Shown piece after piece: positions 28,904-40,043 of a DNA stretch of 40,091 nucleotides. Made by a program: the position numbers and the translations under genes. How positions within the stretch are numbered: position 1 is the stretch's first letter; each line of letters begins with the position of its first letter. The stretch is from the NCBI GenBank assembly GCA_947575745.1, contig CANPOS010000017.1, forward strand, positions 1 through 40,091, written 5' to 3'. The notes under the pieces are model-generated. The model did no database searches. It was not told the origin of the DNA and saw only the letters and a list, made by a program, of their open reading frames with translations. The DNA is from an uncultured Clostridium sp. (lineage in GTDB: Bacteria > Bacillota > Clostridia > TANB77 > CAG-508).

Positions 28904-28932
28904 TTGCAAAAAAAGATAAGGGGTGATATAAT
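28904..28932 (+). promoter_or_regulatory. Promoter of glycosyltransferase-like gene
   Basis: TTGCAA at 28904-28909, 17-bp spacer, TATAAT at 28927-28932 with an upstream TG (extended -10). Between it and the gene lies a small hairpin AAGTGT-CTGA-AACACTT. Confidence 0.7.
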
Positions 28933-28999
28933 ACCTAACGTATCAAAAGTGTCTGAAACACTTTGCTCATAAAAACAAGTAAAGGAATGAGATATAAGT

Positions 29000-30274
29000 A
29001 TGGCTAAACCAATTGAATTTGGAATAGGTTTTTTAACAGGTAGGACAAATATATGTAATATAATTAATAATTGTTATAAAGATATGATAGAACAAGTTAA
29101 GGATTATCCAGGAGGAGTTAATTTAACAATATTTATACTATATGACTTAGAATACCAACATACAAAAAGAGAAGACTTTTACACTCTAAAAGATGATGTA
29201 TATAAGAAAATACAAATAAAATATATAACTCCAGAAGATATTGAAGAAGAAAAGAAAATACTAAGATCAAGATACAATTTAAGTAAATGTGAGGCAAGTT
29301 TGATTTTAGGTACAGGATATGCAAGAGCAAGAAATGCAATAATGTATTTTGCATTAAAAAGGCAAATAGATTATTTATTATTTTGGGATGATGATGAATA
29401 TCCTTGTGCAAATATAAGAGGCGAAGATAACAATATAATATGGAAAAAACAAAATAATATATTAGAACATTTAAAGGTTATACAATATTCAGATGTAACA
29501 GTAGGACATAGATGTGGAAATATGTCACCAATACCATCTATAGACTTTGAAGAAGAGATTAATGAACAAGATTTTAGAGAATATATAGATGCAGTTAGTA
29601 ATGAAGTAATATCTTGGGATAAAATAAAAAAATACATGAATAAAGACAATGCAATGACCTTTGCTGAAACTGATATAACAGAAGGAAAAGACAAAATAGT
29701 ATTAAAGAATGTAGGAATGGAGAATTGGTTATATGCATCAAATCTATGTATAAATCTTACTCATTTAGACAAAATACCAGCATTCTATAATCCACCACTT
29801 GCTAGAGGAGAGGACACATTCTTCTGCACACTTCTTACAGAAGCAAAAGTAGTAAAAGTGCCTACATATCATTTTCATGATAGTTTTTTGAAATATACAG
29901 GAATACCAAAAGAAAAATATCCTAAGAAGTTTAAAAATATACCATTAAAAGATGCAAGTATAGGGGAAAGATTTTTAAAAGCTTCTATTGGTTGGATTAA
30001 ATATAAACCACTTCTTATGTATATAATGCAAAGAAATACATATTTAAAAGATATAGAAATTGCTAAAGAAAAGCTAAAACATAGTATAGAAAAAGTAAAT
30101 AAAATGTTTCCAGAACAGGACTTTTTATGCTTAGTGGATGAATTAGAAAGATATGATGAAAAAGTTAAAGAACATTATAAAGAATACTTAAAAACAAATG
30201 ATGTTTGGAATAGAATAAAAGCACAAATAAAAAAGGGAATAAAACCTGGAGATATAGAAAAAGAAAAGATATAA
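29000..30274 (+). CDS. Putative GT-A type glycosyltransferase
   Basis: 424 residues, soluble. GIGFLTGRTNICNIINNCYKD at the N-terminus and GTGYARARNAIMYFALKR before DYLLFWDDDEYP fit a GT-A fold, with WDDDEYP as the DxD metal/nucleotide-sugar motif. NPPLARGEDTFFC and YHFHDSFLKYTG would be the acceptor/catalytic part (ED...H). The C-terminal 100 residues are helical and charged. No membrane segment is seen. It stands next to glucan genes but on the other strand with its own promoter. Confident as an enzyme of the nucleotide-sugar class, unsure about substrate. Confidence 0.6.
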   Translation: MAKPIEFGIGFLTGRTNICNIINNCYKDMIEQVKDYPGGVNLTIFILYDLEYQHTKREDFYTLKDDVYKKIQIKYITPEDIEEEKKILRSRYNLSKCEASLILGTGYARARNAIMYFALKRQIDYLLFWDDDEYPCANIRGEDNNIIWKKQNNILEHLKVIQYSDVTVGHRCGNMSPIPSIDFEEEINEQDFREYIDAVSNEVISWDKIKKYMNKDNAMTFAETDITEGKDKIVLKNVGMENWLYASNLCINLTHLDKIPAFYNPPLARGEDTFFCTLLTEAKVVKVPTYHFHDSFLKYTGIPKEKYPKKFKNIPLKDASIGERFLKASIGWIKYKPLLMYIMQRNTYLKDIEIAKEKLKHSIEKVNKMFPEQDFLCLVDELERYDEKVKEHYKEYLKTNDVWNRIKAQIKKGIKPGDIEKEKI

Positions 30275-30280
30275 AAATAG

Positions 30281-30309
30281 TTGACAATATATGGGATTTA
30301 TGCTAAAAT
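30281..30309 (+). promoter_or_regulatory. rplU-rpmA promoter
   Basis: TTGACA at 30281-30286, exactly 17 bp, TAAAAT at 30304-30309. It starts 7 bp after the previous stop. Confidence 0.85.
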
Positions 30310-30317
30310 ATAAAACT

Positions 30318-30400
30318 GTAACCGCATAAGTCAAGGTACATAAAGCCTAATTAAGTTTAGGTACCTATATTTTAAGGTTAGCGAGTATACAAAAAAGGGA
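30318..30400 (+). promoter_or_regulatory. Probable L21 leader (autoregulatory 5' UTR)
   Basis: A roughly 100-nt untranslated leader precedes rplU. AGGTAC (30334-30339) can pair with GTACCT (30361-30366), and CCTAA (30346-30350) with TTAGG (30357-30361), giving alternative hairpins. Position and size match the L21 leader known in Firmicutes, which controls ribosomal protein L21 expression. I could not align it to the family model. Confidence 0.5.
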
Positions 30401-30412
30401 GGTGCTTTCATA

Positions 30413-30790
30413 ATGTACGCAATAATCGAAACTTGTGGAAAGCAATACAAAGTATCAGAAGGAGATGTAGTATTCTTCGAAAAATTAGATGATGAAGAAG
30501 GAAAAAAAGTTAAATTTGACAAAGTAATCCTTGTATCAAATGAAGGTAAAGTAGAAGTTGGAACTCCTTACGTTAAAGGTGCTAAAGTAGAAGGAAAAGT
30601 AATTGCTCATGGTAAGGCTAAGAAAATCATTGTTTTCAAATACAAAGCAAAAAAGAATTACAGAAGAAAACAAGGACATAGACAACCATACACAAAAGTA
30701 GAAATTACATCTATAAAATTAGCAGCTGATAAAAAAGAAACTGAAAGTAAAGACACAGAGAAGAAAACAGCTACAAAAAAAGAAGCTTAA
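30413..30790 (+). CDS. rplU: 50S ribosomal protein bL21
   Basis: 125 residues. [20 protein letters not shown] is the typical N-terminus and [21 protein letters not shown] with YTKVEITSI the conserved 23S-rRNA binding region. About 20 extra C-terminal residues ([19 protein letters not shown]) go beyond the usual 103-residue protein. GGGAGG at 30397-30402 precedes the start. The gene directly precedes rpmA with only 41 bp between; the ysxB/prp protease gene normally found between them in Firmicutes is absent. Confidence 0.97.
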   Translation: MYAIIETCGKQYKVSEGDVVFFEKLDDEEGKKVKFDKVILVSNEGKVEVGTPYVKGAKVEGKVIAHGKAKKIIVFKYKAKKNYRRKQGHRQPYTKVEITSIKLAADKKETESKDTEKKTATKKEA

Positions 30791-30831
30791 TTTCTAGAAA
30801 TATATAAAACTTTAGAAAGGAGAAATGACAA

Positions 30832-31095
30832 ATGGCACATAAAAAAGGTCAAGGTAGTGTTAAGAACGGTAGAGATAGTGAATCTAAGCGCCTTGGGGTA
30901 AAGAGAGCCGATGGTCAATTTGTTCTAGCAGGAAATATCTTAATGAGACAAAGAGGAACAAAAATACATCCAGGAACTAATGTTGGTATTGGTAGTGATG
31001 ATACGCTTTATGCATTAGTAAATGGTATTGTTAAATTTGAAAGATTGGGAAAAGACAAAAAGAAGGTAAGCGTTTACCCAGAAGATGCAGAATAA
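30832..31095 (+). CDS. rpmA: 50S ribosomal protein bL27
   Basis: 87 residues starting [18 protein letters not shown], then [20 protein letters not shown] and [20 protein letters not shown]. The N-terminus reaches the peptidyl-transferase centre. Most Firmicutes L27 begins with an extra nine or so residues (LxLQxFA) that the protease Prp removes; this one has the E. coli-like unprocessed start. That agrees with the missing prp gene between rplU and rpmA. GAAAGGAGA precedes the ATG. The single CGG in it spans AAC-GGT. Confidence 0.97.
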   Translation: MAHKKGQGSVKNGRDSESKRLGVKRADGQFVLAGNILMRQRGTKIHPGTNVGIGSDDTLYALVNGIVKFERLGKDKKKVSVYPEDAE

Positions 31096-31109
31096 AAGGT
31101 ATAATATAG

Positions 31110-31146
31110 AAGCACTAGGCACTAGTTTGAGTTCCTAGCGCTTTTA
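31110..31146 (+). terminator. Terminator of rplU-rpmA
   Basis: AGCACTAGG (31111-31119) pairs with CCTAGCGCT (31134-31142) with one A-C mismatch, followed by TTTT. Confidence 0.7.
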
Positions 31147-31163
31147 GTATATAGGAGAAAAAA

Positions 31164-33386
<2,223 letters not shown>

Positions 33387-33401
33387 AGGGAGGAAATAAT
33401 A

Positions 33402-34994
33402 ATGCAAATAGAAAAAGACATTATTAGACAAAATGAGAAAAAGGGAGCTAAGACAGCAACAATAATAGGAATACTTATAGCTATAACAGTAATAGTAGTA
33501 ATAGCTATAATATTTTTAATGCTATCAAGAAGTGGCAAAAAGTTTTCAGTTGTGATAAATGGGCAGACTACAAATGTTTCTGAAGATACATTTGTAATTA
33601 CAGATGAAGGAAAAATTTATGTATCTATAAGAGATATTGCACCTTATTTAGGATATGAAGCTCATAATGGAGAGTATAAAGTAGATGTTGAAGATAAAAA
33701 TAAAATGTATGTAGAAGCAACAGATGGTACAGAAACAGCATCTTTTTATTTAAATTCGACAACAATAAGTAAAGTTGCACCAAATACAAATGCTGATTAT
33801 GAAAATATAACAATAAAAGAACCAGTAACTTTAGTTAATGATAAAATGTATATTATAGACGATGGAATTCGTTATGGATTTAACGTATTAATGTCATATA
33901 ATAAAGATAAAAATCAAGTAACAATAAATACATTACCAAACTTAATTAAATTCTATGAAACTAAAATTACAGAATATGGATATTCAAAAATAAGTGAAGA
34001 TTTCAATAACCAAAAAGCTTTGATATATGGAATGATAGTTGCATCAAAAGATAATACAGAAAAGTTTGGAGTAATTGATACACAAGGAAATGAAATATTA
34101 AGCCCTAGATATAATAAAATAGAATTTGTTGAAAGCACAGGAGAATTCATTATAACAAACTCTAGTGAAAAAGTTGGAATAGCATATAGTGATGGAAAGA
34201 CTAAGATAACAGTTGCATATGATGAAATAAAAGTTATGGATAGCAAATTAGGTTTATACCTAGTAAATAGTAACAAGAAATATGGAGTTATAGATTCTTC
34301 TGAAAGAAGTATAATTTATATTGAATATGATCAAATAGGAGTAGATGCTTCTAAGTTTCCTAATGATAATATAAAAAATCAATACATATTATATGATACT
34401 ATGATTCCTACAAAAATTAATGGAAAATGGAGACTATTTGATATTAGTGGAAAAAGAATAAATGAAAATGAATATGATAGTGTTGGCTTTATTGCATCAA
34501 ATAGTTCAGATAAAGTAAATGGAAATGCTTTAACTATTGGAGAAACAAAAACAATTGTAGTTGGAAACAATGAATTATATGGTGCTGTAGACGTAAGAGG
34601 AAATGAATTAATACCATTAAGATTTGAAAAAATCTATTCTACGACAAGTGCTGGAAATACTACTTACTATATTTTACATGGTGGAAAAGATTATAGTGCA
34701 ACAGATTATATAGATGTTATGAAAAAGCAATTAGGATACCAAGAAGAGGTAAATAATTTAGATTCTAACACACAAAATAATAACCAAAATTCTTCTAATC
34801 AAAATGGAAATGAAGTACAAAATCAAACAACAAATGAAGTTGGTAATGAAGTATCAAATTCTGTTCCAACAAGTTCAAATGTTGTTGGTGCTAATGGAAC
34901 AAATTCAGTAGATGCAGGAAATACTGTAAATGGAGGAAATACAGCTACTCCTCAAGAAAATAATATTGATAATCAATCTCAAACACAAGTTTAA
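33402..34994 (+). CDS. Membrane-anchored WG-repeat protein
   Basis: 530 residues. An N-terminal helix (about 22-44, TIIGILIAITVIVVIAIIFL) anchors an outside domain. Residues 50-150 resemble the copper-amine-oxidase-like N-terminal beta domain (VVINGQTTN, IYVSIRDIAPYLGYE, VDVEDKNKMYV). Then come about five WG-type repeats, for example FGVIDTQGNEILSPRYNKIE, KYGVIDSSERSIIYIEYDQI and LYGAVDVRGNELIPLRFEKI. The last 90 residues are Asn/Gln/Ser-rich low complexity. The role is unknown; the repeats suggest protein-protein or surface contacts. GGGAGG lies upstream and the gene follows tgt by 15 bp. Confidence 0.8.
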   Translation: MQIEKDIIRQNEKKGAKTATIIGILIAITVIVVIAIIFLMLSRSGKKFSVVINGQTTNVSEDTFVITDEGKIYVSIRDIAPYLGYEAHNGEYKVDVEDKNKMYVEATDGTETASFYLNSTTISKVAPNTNADYENITIKEPVTLVNDKMYIIDDGIRYGFNVLMSYNKDKNQVTINTLPNLIKFYETKITEYGYSKISEDFNNQKALIYGMIVASKDNTEKFGVIDTQGNEILSPRYNKIEFVESTGEFIITNSSEKVGIAYSDGKTKITVAYDEIKVMDSKLGLYLVNSNKKYGVIDSSERSIIYIEYDQIGVDASKFPNDNIKNQYILYDTMIPTKINGKWRLFDISGKRINENEYDSVGFIASNSSDKVNGNALTIGETKTIVVGNNELYGAVDVRGNELIPLRFEKIYSTTSAGNTTYYILHGGKDYSATDYIDVMKKQLGYQEEVNNLDSNTQNNNQNSSNQNGNEVQNQTTNEVGNEVSNSVPTSSNVVGANGTNSVDAGNTVNGGNTATPQENNIDNQSQTQV

Positions 34995-35001
34995 GACGAA
35001 A

Positions 35002-35023
35002 TTTGCCAAATAATGTTGGCAAA
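35002..35023 (+). other. Small hairpin after WG-repeat gene
   Basis: TTTGCCAA (35002-35009) pairs with TTGGCAAA (35016-35023). An A-run, not a T-run, follows, so it is a weak candidate for termination. Confidence 0.4.
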
Positions 35024-35039
35024 AAACACTTAAAATTAC

Positions 35040-35068
35040 TTGAAAAAGTAATATAAATATGTTACAAT
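35040..35068 (+). promoter_or_regulatory. Promoter of 6S-like RNA
   Basis: TTGAAA at 35040-35045, exactly 17 bp, TACAAT at 35063-35068. Confidence 0.75.
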
Positions 35069-35076
35069 AAATATAA

Positions 35077-35284
35077 ATAAGAAATCCCTACATGGTACGT
35101 AATTAGACGGAAATTTTAGAACCTACAAAGTAATGGATACGGGAGCCGACTCTCTGGATATGGCGTGTATGCTTGCACATAATTGATAGTAAGAAACCCA
35201 CAAGTATTTAGGTAGGCACCCACCTGTAAATATACAGGTCCATAAAATTTCTAAACTCTACGGCTAATGTGGGGTTCTTTTTTT
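35077..35284 (+). ncRNA. ssrS: Probable 6S RNA or similar abundant small RNA
   Basis: A roughly 208-nt untranslated unit with its own promoter and a final T-run. The 5' end (AATCCC-t-ACAT) pairs with the 3' end (ATGT-GGGGTT). Further in, GAAATTTTAgaACC pairs with GGTccaTAAAATTTC, and the middle has smaller stems including ACCTGTA / TACAGGT. A long rod closed at both ends with internal loops and about 200 nt fits 6S RNA, which binds housekeeping RNA polymerase. I rely on architecture and size, not on a recognised consensus, so another small RNA is possible. Confidence 0.5.
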
Positions 35285-35302
35285 ATCAATTTTTTTATAA
35301 TT

Positions 35303-35430
35303 ATACAGAGTAAGTATATAATATTTTTCTTGCGTTCCAATTTAAGAAAATGTAATTCACTTTCGTTCATACATTTTCTAAAAAGGTCCCCCAACGTCTA
35401 ACAAAAAAGTATTATATGCTTACTCTGTAT
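35303..35430. repeat. Palindromic intergenic element, family 2 copy 2
   Basis: A 26-position outer stem (35303-35328 with 35405-35430) has 24 Watson-Crick and two T-G pairs. An inner hairpin pairs GAAAATGTA-like and TACATTTTC segments. It shares GGTCCCCCAACGTCTA and CTTGCGT with copy 1 (opposite orientation), while the outer stem sequence is unrelated. It lies between the 6S-like RNA and the next gene. Confidence 0.75.
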
Positions 35431-35517
35431 CTTTAATAAATCTTAAAATTTTATAAATTTCATTGCCAAAAATATTTATAAGAGATATAATTGAAACCGA
35501 AAAGGAGGGAAAGTAAA

Positions 35518-36162
35518 ATGAATTTATTAAAAAAAATTAATAAAGGACTTATACTTACAATAATTGTTTTATTAATACTTGGAATATATTTGTTTGTTGT
35601 AGAAAGCAAGAGAAATGAAGCAAAGCCTGAAATAGAAGAAATAGTAAAAGAATACATAGCAATAGTCAATAAATATTCAGTAGTTCCAGAGGATATGCAA
35701 AAAATTCAAGTACCAACAAGCAATGAAGAATTTACAAGAATAAACGAAGAAATGGATAAAAAAGTAGACGAATACTTAAATAAATATGAAGCAGAATTAA
35801 AGGAAAAAATGATAGACAATAAAGAAGTAGTAGACATGCAAAAAGATGCTATGAAATGTTTTTTAGATAATGCAAATAATTATTTTCAAGAAGTTGTAAC
35901 AAAATATAATAGAGAGATAGTAAAGATTAGAAAATATGCTTTTGATGAAGACCAAGTAACAGTGACACTTGAAACAAGTACAGAAATTGAAAACAAATAC
36001 TTAGACGAAGGAAACGAAAAGGTAAGAAAAGAAAATCCTACTTCTAAAGACGAAACTATAACTTTACAATTAGTAGATGGTAAATGGAAAGTAGTGTATG
36101 CTGACCTTATATATTATAATAATCTAGCTAAAGAGCCATATACAATGGTTATGGGATATTAA
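35518..36162 (+). CDS. Membrane-anchored extracytoplasmic protein of unknown function
   Basis: 214 residues. An N-terminal helix (residues 10-27, LILTIIVLLILGIYLFVV) without a lipobox cysteine suggests a membrane anchor. The remainder is a charged, helical outside domain (KPEIEEIVKEYIAIVNKY) ending with VDGKWKVVYADLIYYNN, which recalls SnoaL/NTF2-type or DUF-type lipoprotein domains, but I cannot name the family. AAAGGAGGG at 35502-35510 sets the start. The ABC transporter genes follow after 46 bp, so it may be part of that system. Confidence 0.7.
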   Translation: MNLLKKINKGLILTIIVLLILGIYLFVVESKRNEAKPEIEEIVKEYIAIVNKYSVVPEDMQKIQVPTSNEEFTRINEEMDKKVDEYLNKYEAELKEKMIDNKEVVDMQKDAMKCFLDNANNYFQEVVTKYNREIVKIRKYAFDEDQVTVTLETSTEIENKYLDEGNEKVRKENPTSKDETITLQLVDGKWKVVYADLIYYNNLAKEPYTMVMGY

Positions 36163-36208
36163 TAGGGTATACAAGTAAACTTGAGAGAAAGGAATGAAAT
36201 AAGTAGAT

Positions 36209-37129
36209 ATGGAAAATATACTAGAAATAAAAAACTTAAGTAAATATTTCGGTAAAAGTAAAGTTGTAGATAGTATAAATTTAACCATCAAAGAAGGCGA
36301 GATATTTGGATTCCTAGGACCAAATGGAGCAGGAAAAACTACAACAATAAAGATGATATTAGGACTTCTTAGTATAGACGAAGGAGAAATAAAAGTAAAT
36401 GGATATGATGTCAAAAAAGAATTTGAAAAAGCAATGGAAAATGCAAGTGGTATAGTTGAAAATCCAGACATGTATGGATATATGACAGGTAGAGATAATT
36501 TGAAACTTTATGCAAGACTAAGAGGAGTAAAAAATGAAAGAATAGATGAAGTTATAAGCTTAGTAGACATGAAAGAAGCAGCAAATATGAAAGTATCTAA
36601 GTATTCTCTAGGAATGAAACAGAGAATGGGATTGGCTCTAACTCTTTTAAATTCACCAAAATTATTGATACTAGACGAACCTACAAATGGATTAGATCCA
36701 GCAGGTATAAAACATCTAAGAGATATATTAAAAGAGATATCAAGAAAAGATAAAGTTGCAGTTTTTGTTTCATCACATATTTTAACAGAAATGGAGCTTA
36801 TGTGTGATAAAGTTGCAGTAATAAATAAAGGTAAAATTGTAAAAATAGAAGAAATAGGAAAAGAAAAACAAGACGAAGAATCAGAAGAAACAGTAATTAG
36901 TGTACAACAATTACAAGATGCAGAAAAAATATTAAAAGCGAATAATTATGAAACAAAAATAGTAGATGATAAAATAGTTGTTAAAATAGCACATGATAAA
37001 GTATCAGCAGTTATAAAATTACTTGCAAAAAATGATATAGATGTATATAGTGCTGTACCAAAAGAGAAGACACTTGAGGATATCTTTTTCGACGCAACGG
37101 AAGGAGGACAGAAAAATGAAAATAATTAA
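36209..37129 (+). CDS. ABC transporter ATP-binding protein
   Basis: 306 residues. Walker A GPNGAGKTTTIK, signature YSLGMKQRMG, Walker B LLILDEPTNGLDPAG and the switch histidine (SSHI) are all present. The C-terminal 80 residues form the regulatory extension seen in export-type (CcmA/NatA/BcrA-like) ATPases. It ends with a 14-bp overlap with the permease gene, showing translational coupling. It probably energises export of a lipid, peptide or antibiotic; the substrate cannot be deduced. Confidence 0.92.
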   Translation: MENILEIKNLSKYFGKSKVVDSINLTIKEGEIFGFLGPNGAGKTTTIKMILGLLSIDEGEIKVNGYDVKKEFEKAMENASGIVENPDMYGYMTGRDNLKLYARLRGVKNERIDEVISLVDMKEAANMKVSKYSLGMKQRMGLALTLLNSPKLLILDEPTNGLDPAGIKHLRDILKEISRKDKVAVFVSSHILTEMELMCDKVAVINKGKIVKIEEIGKEKQDEESEETVISVQQLQDAEKILKANNYETKIVDDKIVVKIAHDKVSAVIKLLAKNDIDVYSAVPKEKTLEDIFFDATEGGQKNENN

Positions 37130-38583
37130 ATTAATACAAAATGAAACAATAAAGACATGGAAAAAAACTTCCACTAAAATATTAATTATTTTAGCTATTG
37201 TAGCTTTATTTGGAGCAGTACGGATTTTCAAAATTAATTATCTCATTAAATGACTATACAAGCGGAGTATTAGGAAACCAAGAATGGGAGACAGTGACTA
37301 AACAAAGAATAAACGAATTAAAAGAAACAGCCTCAGAGTCAAGTAAGTATGACGAAGCGACAATTGCAGAAATGAAAGCAGAACTTGATACTTGTGAAAT
37401 AGCTTTAAAGTATAAAATAAATAATATATATTATTATAACAATTATTGGAAATTAGAAATTTTAGATGAGATAAGTGTAGCAAAAAATGAAATATATTTA
37501 GGAAAAGATATAGAGAAAAATCAAAAGTTAGTAGATGACAGAATAGCAGCACTTGATAAAGACGATCATATAGAATATTTGGAGCAGAAAAAGAAGGAAT
37601 ATAAGACTAAATTAGATAATAAAGAAATCTCACAAGAAATATATGAAGATCAAATATATTTATTAGAATTACGTAAAAAATATGATATATACAAAGAACC
37701 AACAAAAGATATATTAGGTTGGAAGGAAAGTACATATGAAGATATATCATTAATAAAAGAAACTCTTAGAACAGGCATTGACAAAAATACTGGAAAAATG
37801 CTAAAACTAGATGATATAAAAAAATTAGAAGATAATATAAAAATGGCAGAATATAGACTTGAAAAAGATATACCAAACCTAGACTCTACATCTTCTGCAA
37901 GAGGATTATATGATGCAATGGCACCAGAATTTAGTATGCTTTTTGTAGCTCTTCTAATGGTAATAATTGCAGGCTCTAGTATTTCAACAGAGGTATCAAA
38001 AGGAACAATTAAATTTTTACTATTTACACCAAATAAAAGGTGGAAAGTGCTATTATCAAAAATACTTTCGGCAGTTTTAATATTAATTGTTTTAACAATA
38101 GTGCTATCACTTTTAAGTACAATAATAGGTAATATCTTCTTTGAAGAAGCAGGAGCAGGATATGTTTATGTTTCAAATGGAGAAGTACATTCACTTCCAA
38201 ATATAGTATATATGATATTATTCTTCCTAGCATCTTCAATAGACATATTAATATACATGTTGTTTGCATTTATGTTCTCTGTTTTAACAAGAAATACAGC
38301 ATTAGCAGTTGGAGTAAGTGTTGGATGTTATGTAGGCTCAGGAATTGTAATGAATTTAATTAATTACTATATATCAGCAGACTGGGTAAAATTCATACCA
38401 TTTAACAATCTAGGAATTGCAGACCAAATATTTACAAATAATATATCATACAGCACAATGCAAATGGCATCAAGTGCTTTATCTGGAAATTCAGTTGGAT
38501 TTTCTTTAGCAGTACTAGGAGTATGTGCGATACTTATGTTAGTGTCAATGTTTGATAGCTTTAATAAAAGAGATATAGTGTAA
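37116..38583 (+). CDS. ABC-2 type transporter permease, +1 frameshift at CGG
   Basis: ATG 37116 (AAGGAGG at 37101-37107) overlaps the ATPase stop. Segment 1 is 35 residues and covers the cytoplasmic start and the beginning of the first helix (TKILIILAIVALFGAV). CGG at 37221 interrupts that helix; skipping one C gives GFSKLIISLNDYTSGVLG and 453 further residues. A large coiled, charged extracytoplasmic loop (about 50-240) is followed by five or so helices (such as EFSMLFVALLMVIIAGSS and ALAVGVSVGCYVGSGIVM). The total is 488 residues, ABC-2 exporter type. Without the shift only a fragment of about 46 residues would be made. Confidence 0.88.
37221..37224 (+). other. +1 frameshift site CGGA in ABC permease
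   Basis: Zero frame GCA GTA CGG ATT TTC; shifted GCA GTA (C) GGA TTT TCA AAA. It lies 35 codons after the start and 92 bases after the ATPase stop. Confidence 0.88.
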
Positions 38584-38593
38584 GAAAAGTTAT

Positions 38594-38634
38594 AAAATAA
38601 TCCATCATCTTATGAAAAGATGATGGATTATTTT
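38594..38634. terminator. Bidirectional terminator
   Basis: A perfect 18-bp stem (38594-38611 with 38617-38634) with A-tract and T-tract at its ends sits between the converging permease and carboxypeptidase genes. The last bases overlap the carboxypeptidase stop codon on the minus strand. Confidence 0.9.
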
Positions 38635-39857
38635 ATCTCAACACATTAAACCAACTATTCCAAAGATTTAGTGTCATATTCATAAAATCAAGTTTTTTAA
38701 CTGTATCAGATGCAACAATATTAACTTTTTTTATAACTTTATTATCTACTGAATAGCTAATTTCTCCAATGATTTGCCCTTTTTCAATGGGGGCTTCTAG
38801 TTTTTCACTAAAGGATATATTTTGAGTAACCTGACTTGATTTAGATTTTTCTATGAAGAAAGAAGCATTTTGTTCTAAGATTGCATTAATTTCAGAAGAA
38901 ACACCTTTTTCAACAGCTACTTTTCCGAACGACATCACCTTTAGTACCAAAAGATATATTAGTAAAGTTAGAAAAACCATAATTTAAAAGCTTTTGGGCT
39001 TCCTGAAATCTAACATCAGTAGAAGGAGAGTGCATTATTACAGCAATTAAAGATAAATCATTACGAGTAGCACTAGCAGATAAATTGAATAATGCAAGAG
39101 AAGTAGAACCAGTTTTTAATCCAGTACAACCTTGATAATTCCTAACAAGCTTATTTGTATTAACAAGACCAGTTTTTCCACCTCTTAAGCTATCCATATA
39201 GATTGTAGTATAATTAGTAATACTAGGGTGGTTATTTAAAAGTTCACGTGACATTAAAGCAATATCATAACTTGATGTAAGGTGGTCATCTTCGTCAAGT
39301 CCATGACAGTTTTTAAAATTAGTATCATACATACCAAGAGATTTTGCTTTAGCATTCATTCTATGCACAAATTCTTCTTCAGAACCAGCAATATGTTCAG
39401 CCATTGCAACAACGCAATCATTAGCAGAATTAAGGCATATTGCTTTTAGCATTTCCTCAACAGTCAAAGTTTCGTCCTTTTCTAACCATATTTGAGAACC
39501 ACCCATAGAAGCAGCATGGTCAGAACATGTAATATTATCTTTTAAAGATAATTGGCCACTGTCAATAGCCTCCATAATCAAAAGTAAGGACATAACTTTA
39601 GTTACACTTGCAGGTCTAAATTTTTCATGAGAATTATGATCATAAAGAATAGTGCCAGTAGTTTGTTCAATTAAAATTGCTCCTCCAGACTCTAATTTTA
39701 AATCAGCAGAATTATTTTCAGAAGATGTTTCAATAGCAGAAGAATTAGACCAAATGTAAGGGGTAGATGCAAAAGATATATTTACAAAAGAAAAGGTAAA
39801 AAGTAAAGTTAATGAAAATATAAGAATTATATTATATAAATGTTTATTAGATTTCAT
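38633..39857 (-). CDS. dacA: D-alanyl-D-alanine carboxypeptidase, +1 frameshift at CGG
   Basis: The first 310 residues have a signal peptide (IILIFSLTLLFTFSFVNISFAS), then GGAILIEQTTGTILYDHNSH, the SxxK motif PASVTKVM, SxN as LNSANDCVVAMAEH, and KTG in GLKTGSTSLALFNLS, a penicillin-binding protein 5 type enzyme trimming peptidoglycan stem peptides. At 38927 (minus) a CGG follows GDVV; the zero frame stops four codons later. Skipping one C gives GKVAVEKGVSSEINAILEQN and the C-terminal beta domain (PIEKGQIIGEISYSVD) with an amphipathic membrane-binding tail. The total is 407 residues. The serine enzyme domain precedes the break, so the unshifted product might still fold but would lack the membrane anchor. 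Confidence 0.93.
38924..38927 (-). other. +1 frameshift site CGGA in dacA
   Basis: Minus-strand zero frame GTC GTT CGG AAA AGT AGC TGT TGA; shifted GTC GTT (C) GGA AAA GTA GCT. Its occurrence on the minus strand shows the signal follows the coding strand, not the assembly orientation. Confidence 0.92.
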
Positions 39858-40014
39858 ATAAACCTCCTAAAGCTCAAGTTAGCTTACTTAAGAATATGAC
39901 AAATATTGAATAATATGCACATTATAAGGCAGGAAGACAAAAAATGTATTGCATGTTTTCCACTTTATTGTTAAAAAACTCCTTAACTTTCAACAAAAAA
40001 ACGATAAAAAGTTA

Positions 40015-40043
40015 TTGACAGTGATAAAACTGATAGGTATAAT
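40015..40043 (+). promoter_or_regulatory. Promoter of a gene beyond the window
   Basis: TTGACA at 40015-40020, exactly 17 bp, TATAAT at 40038-40043, directed out of the window. A GAAGGAAAG sequence near 40081 could belong to the leader or ribosome site of the next gene. I see no other feature in 39858-40014. Confidence 0.8.
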
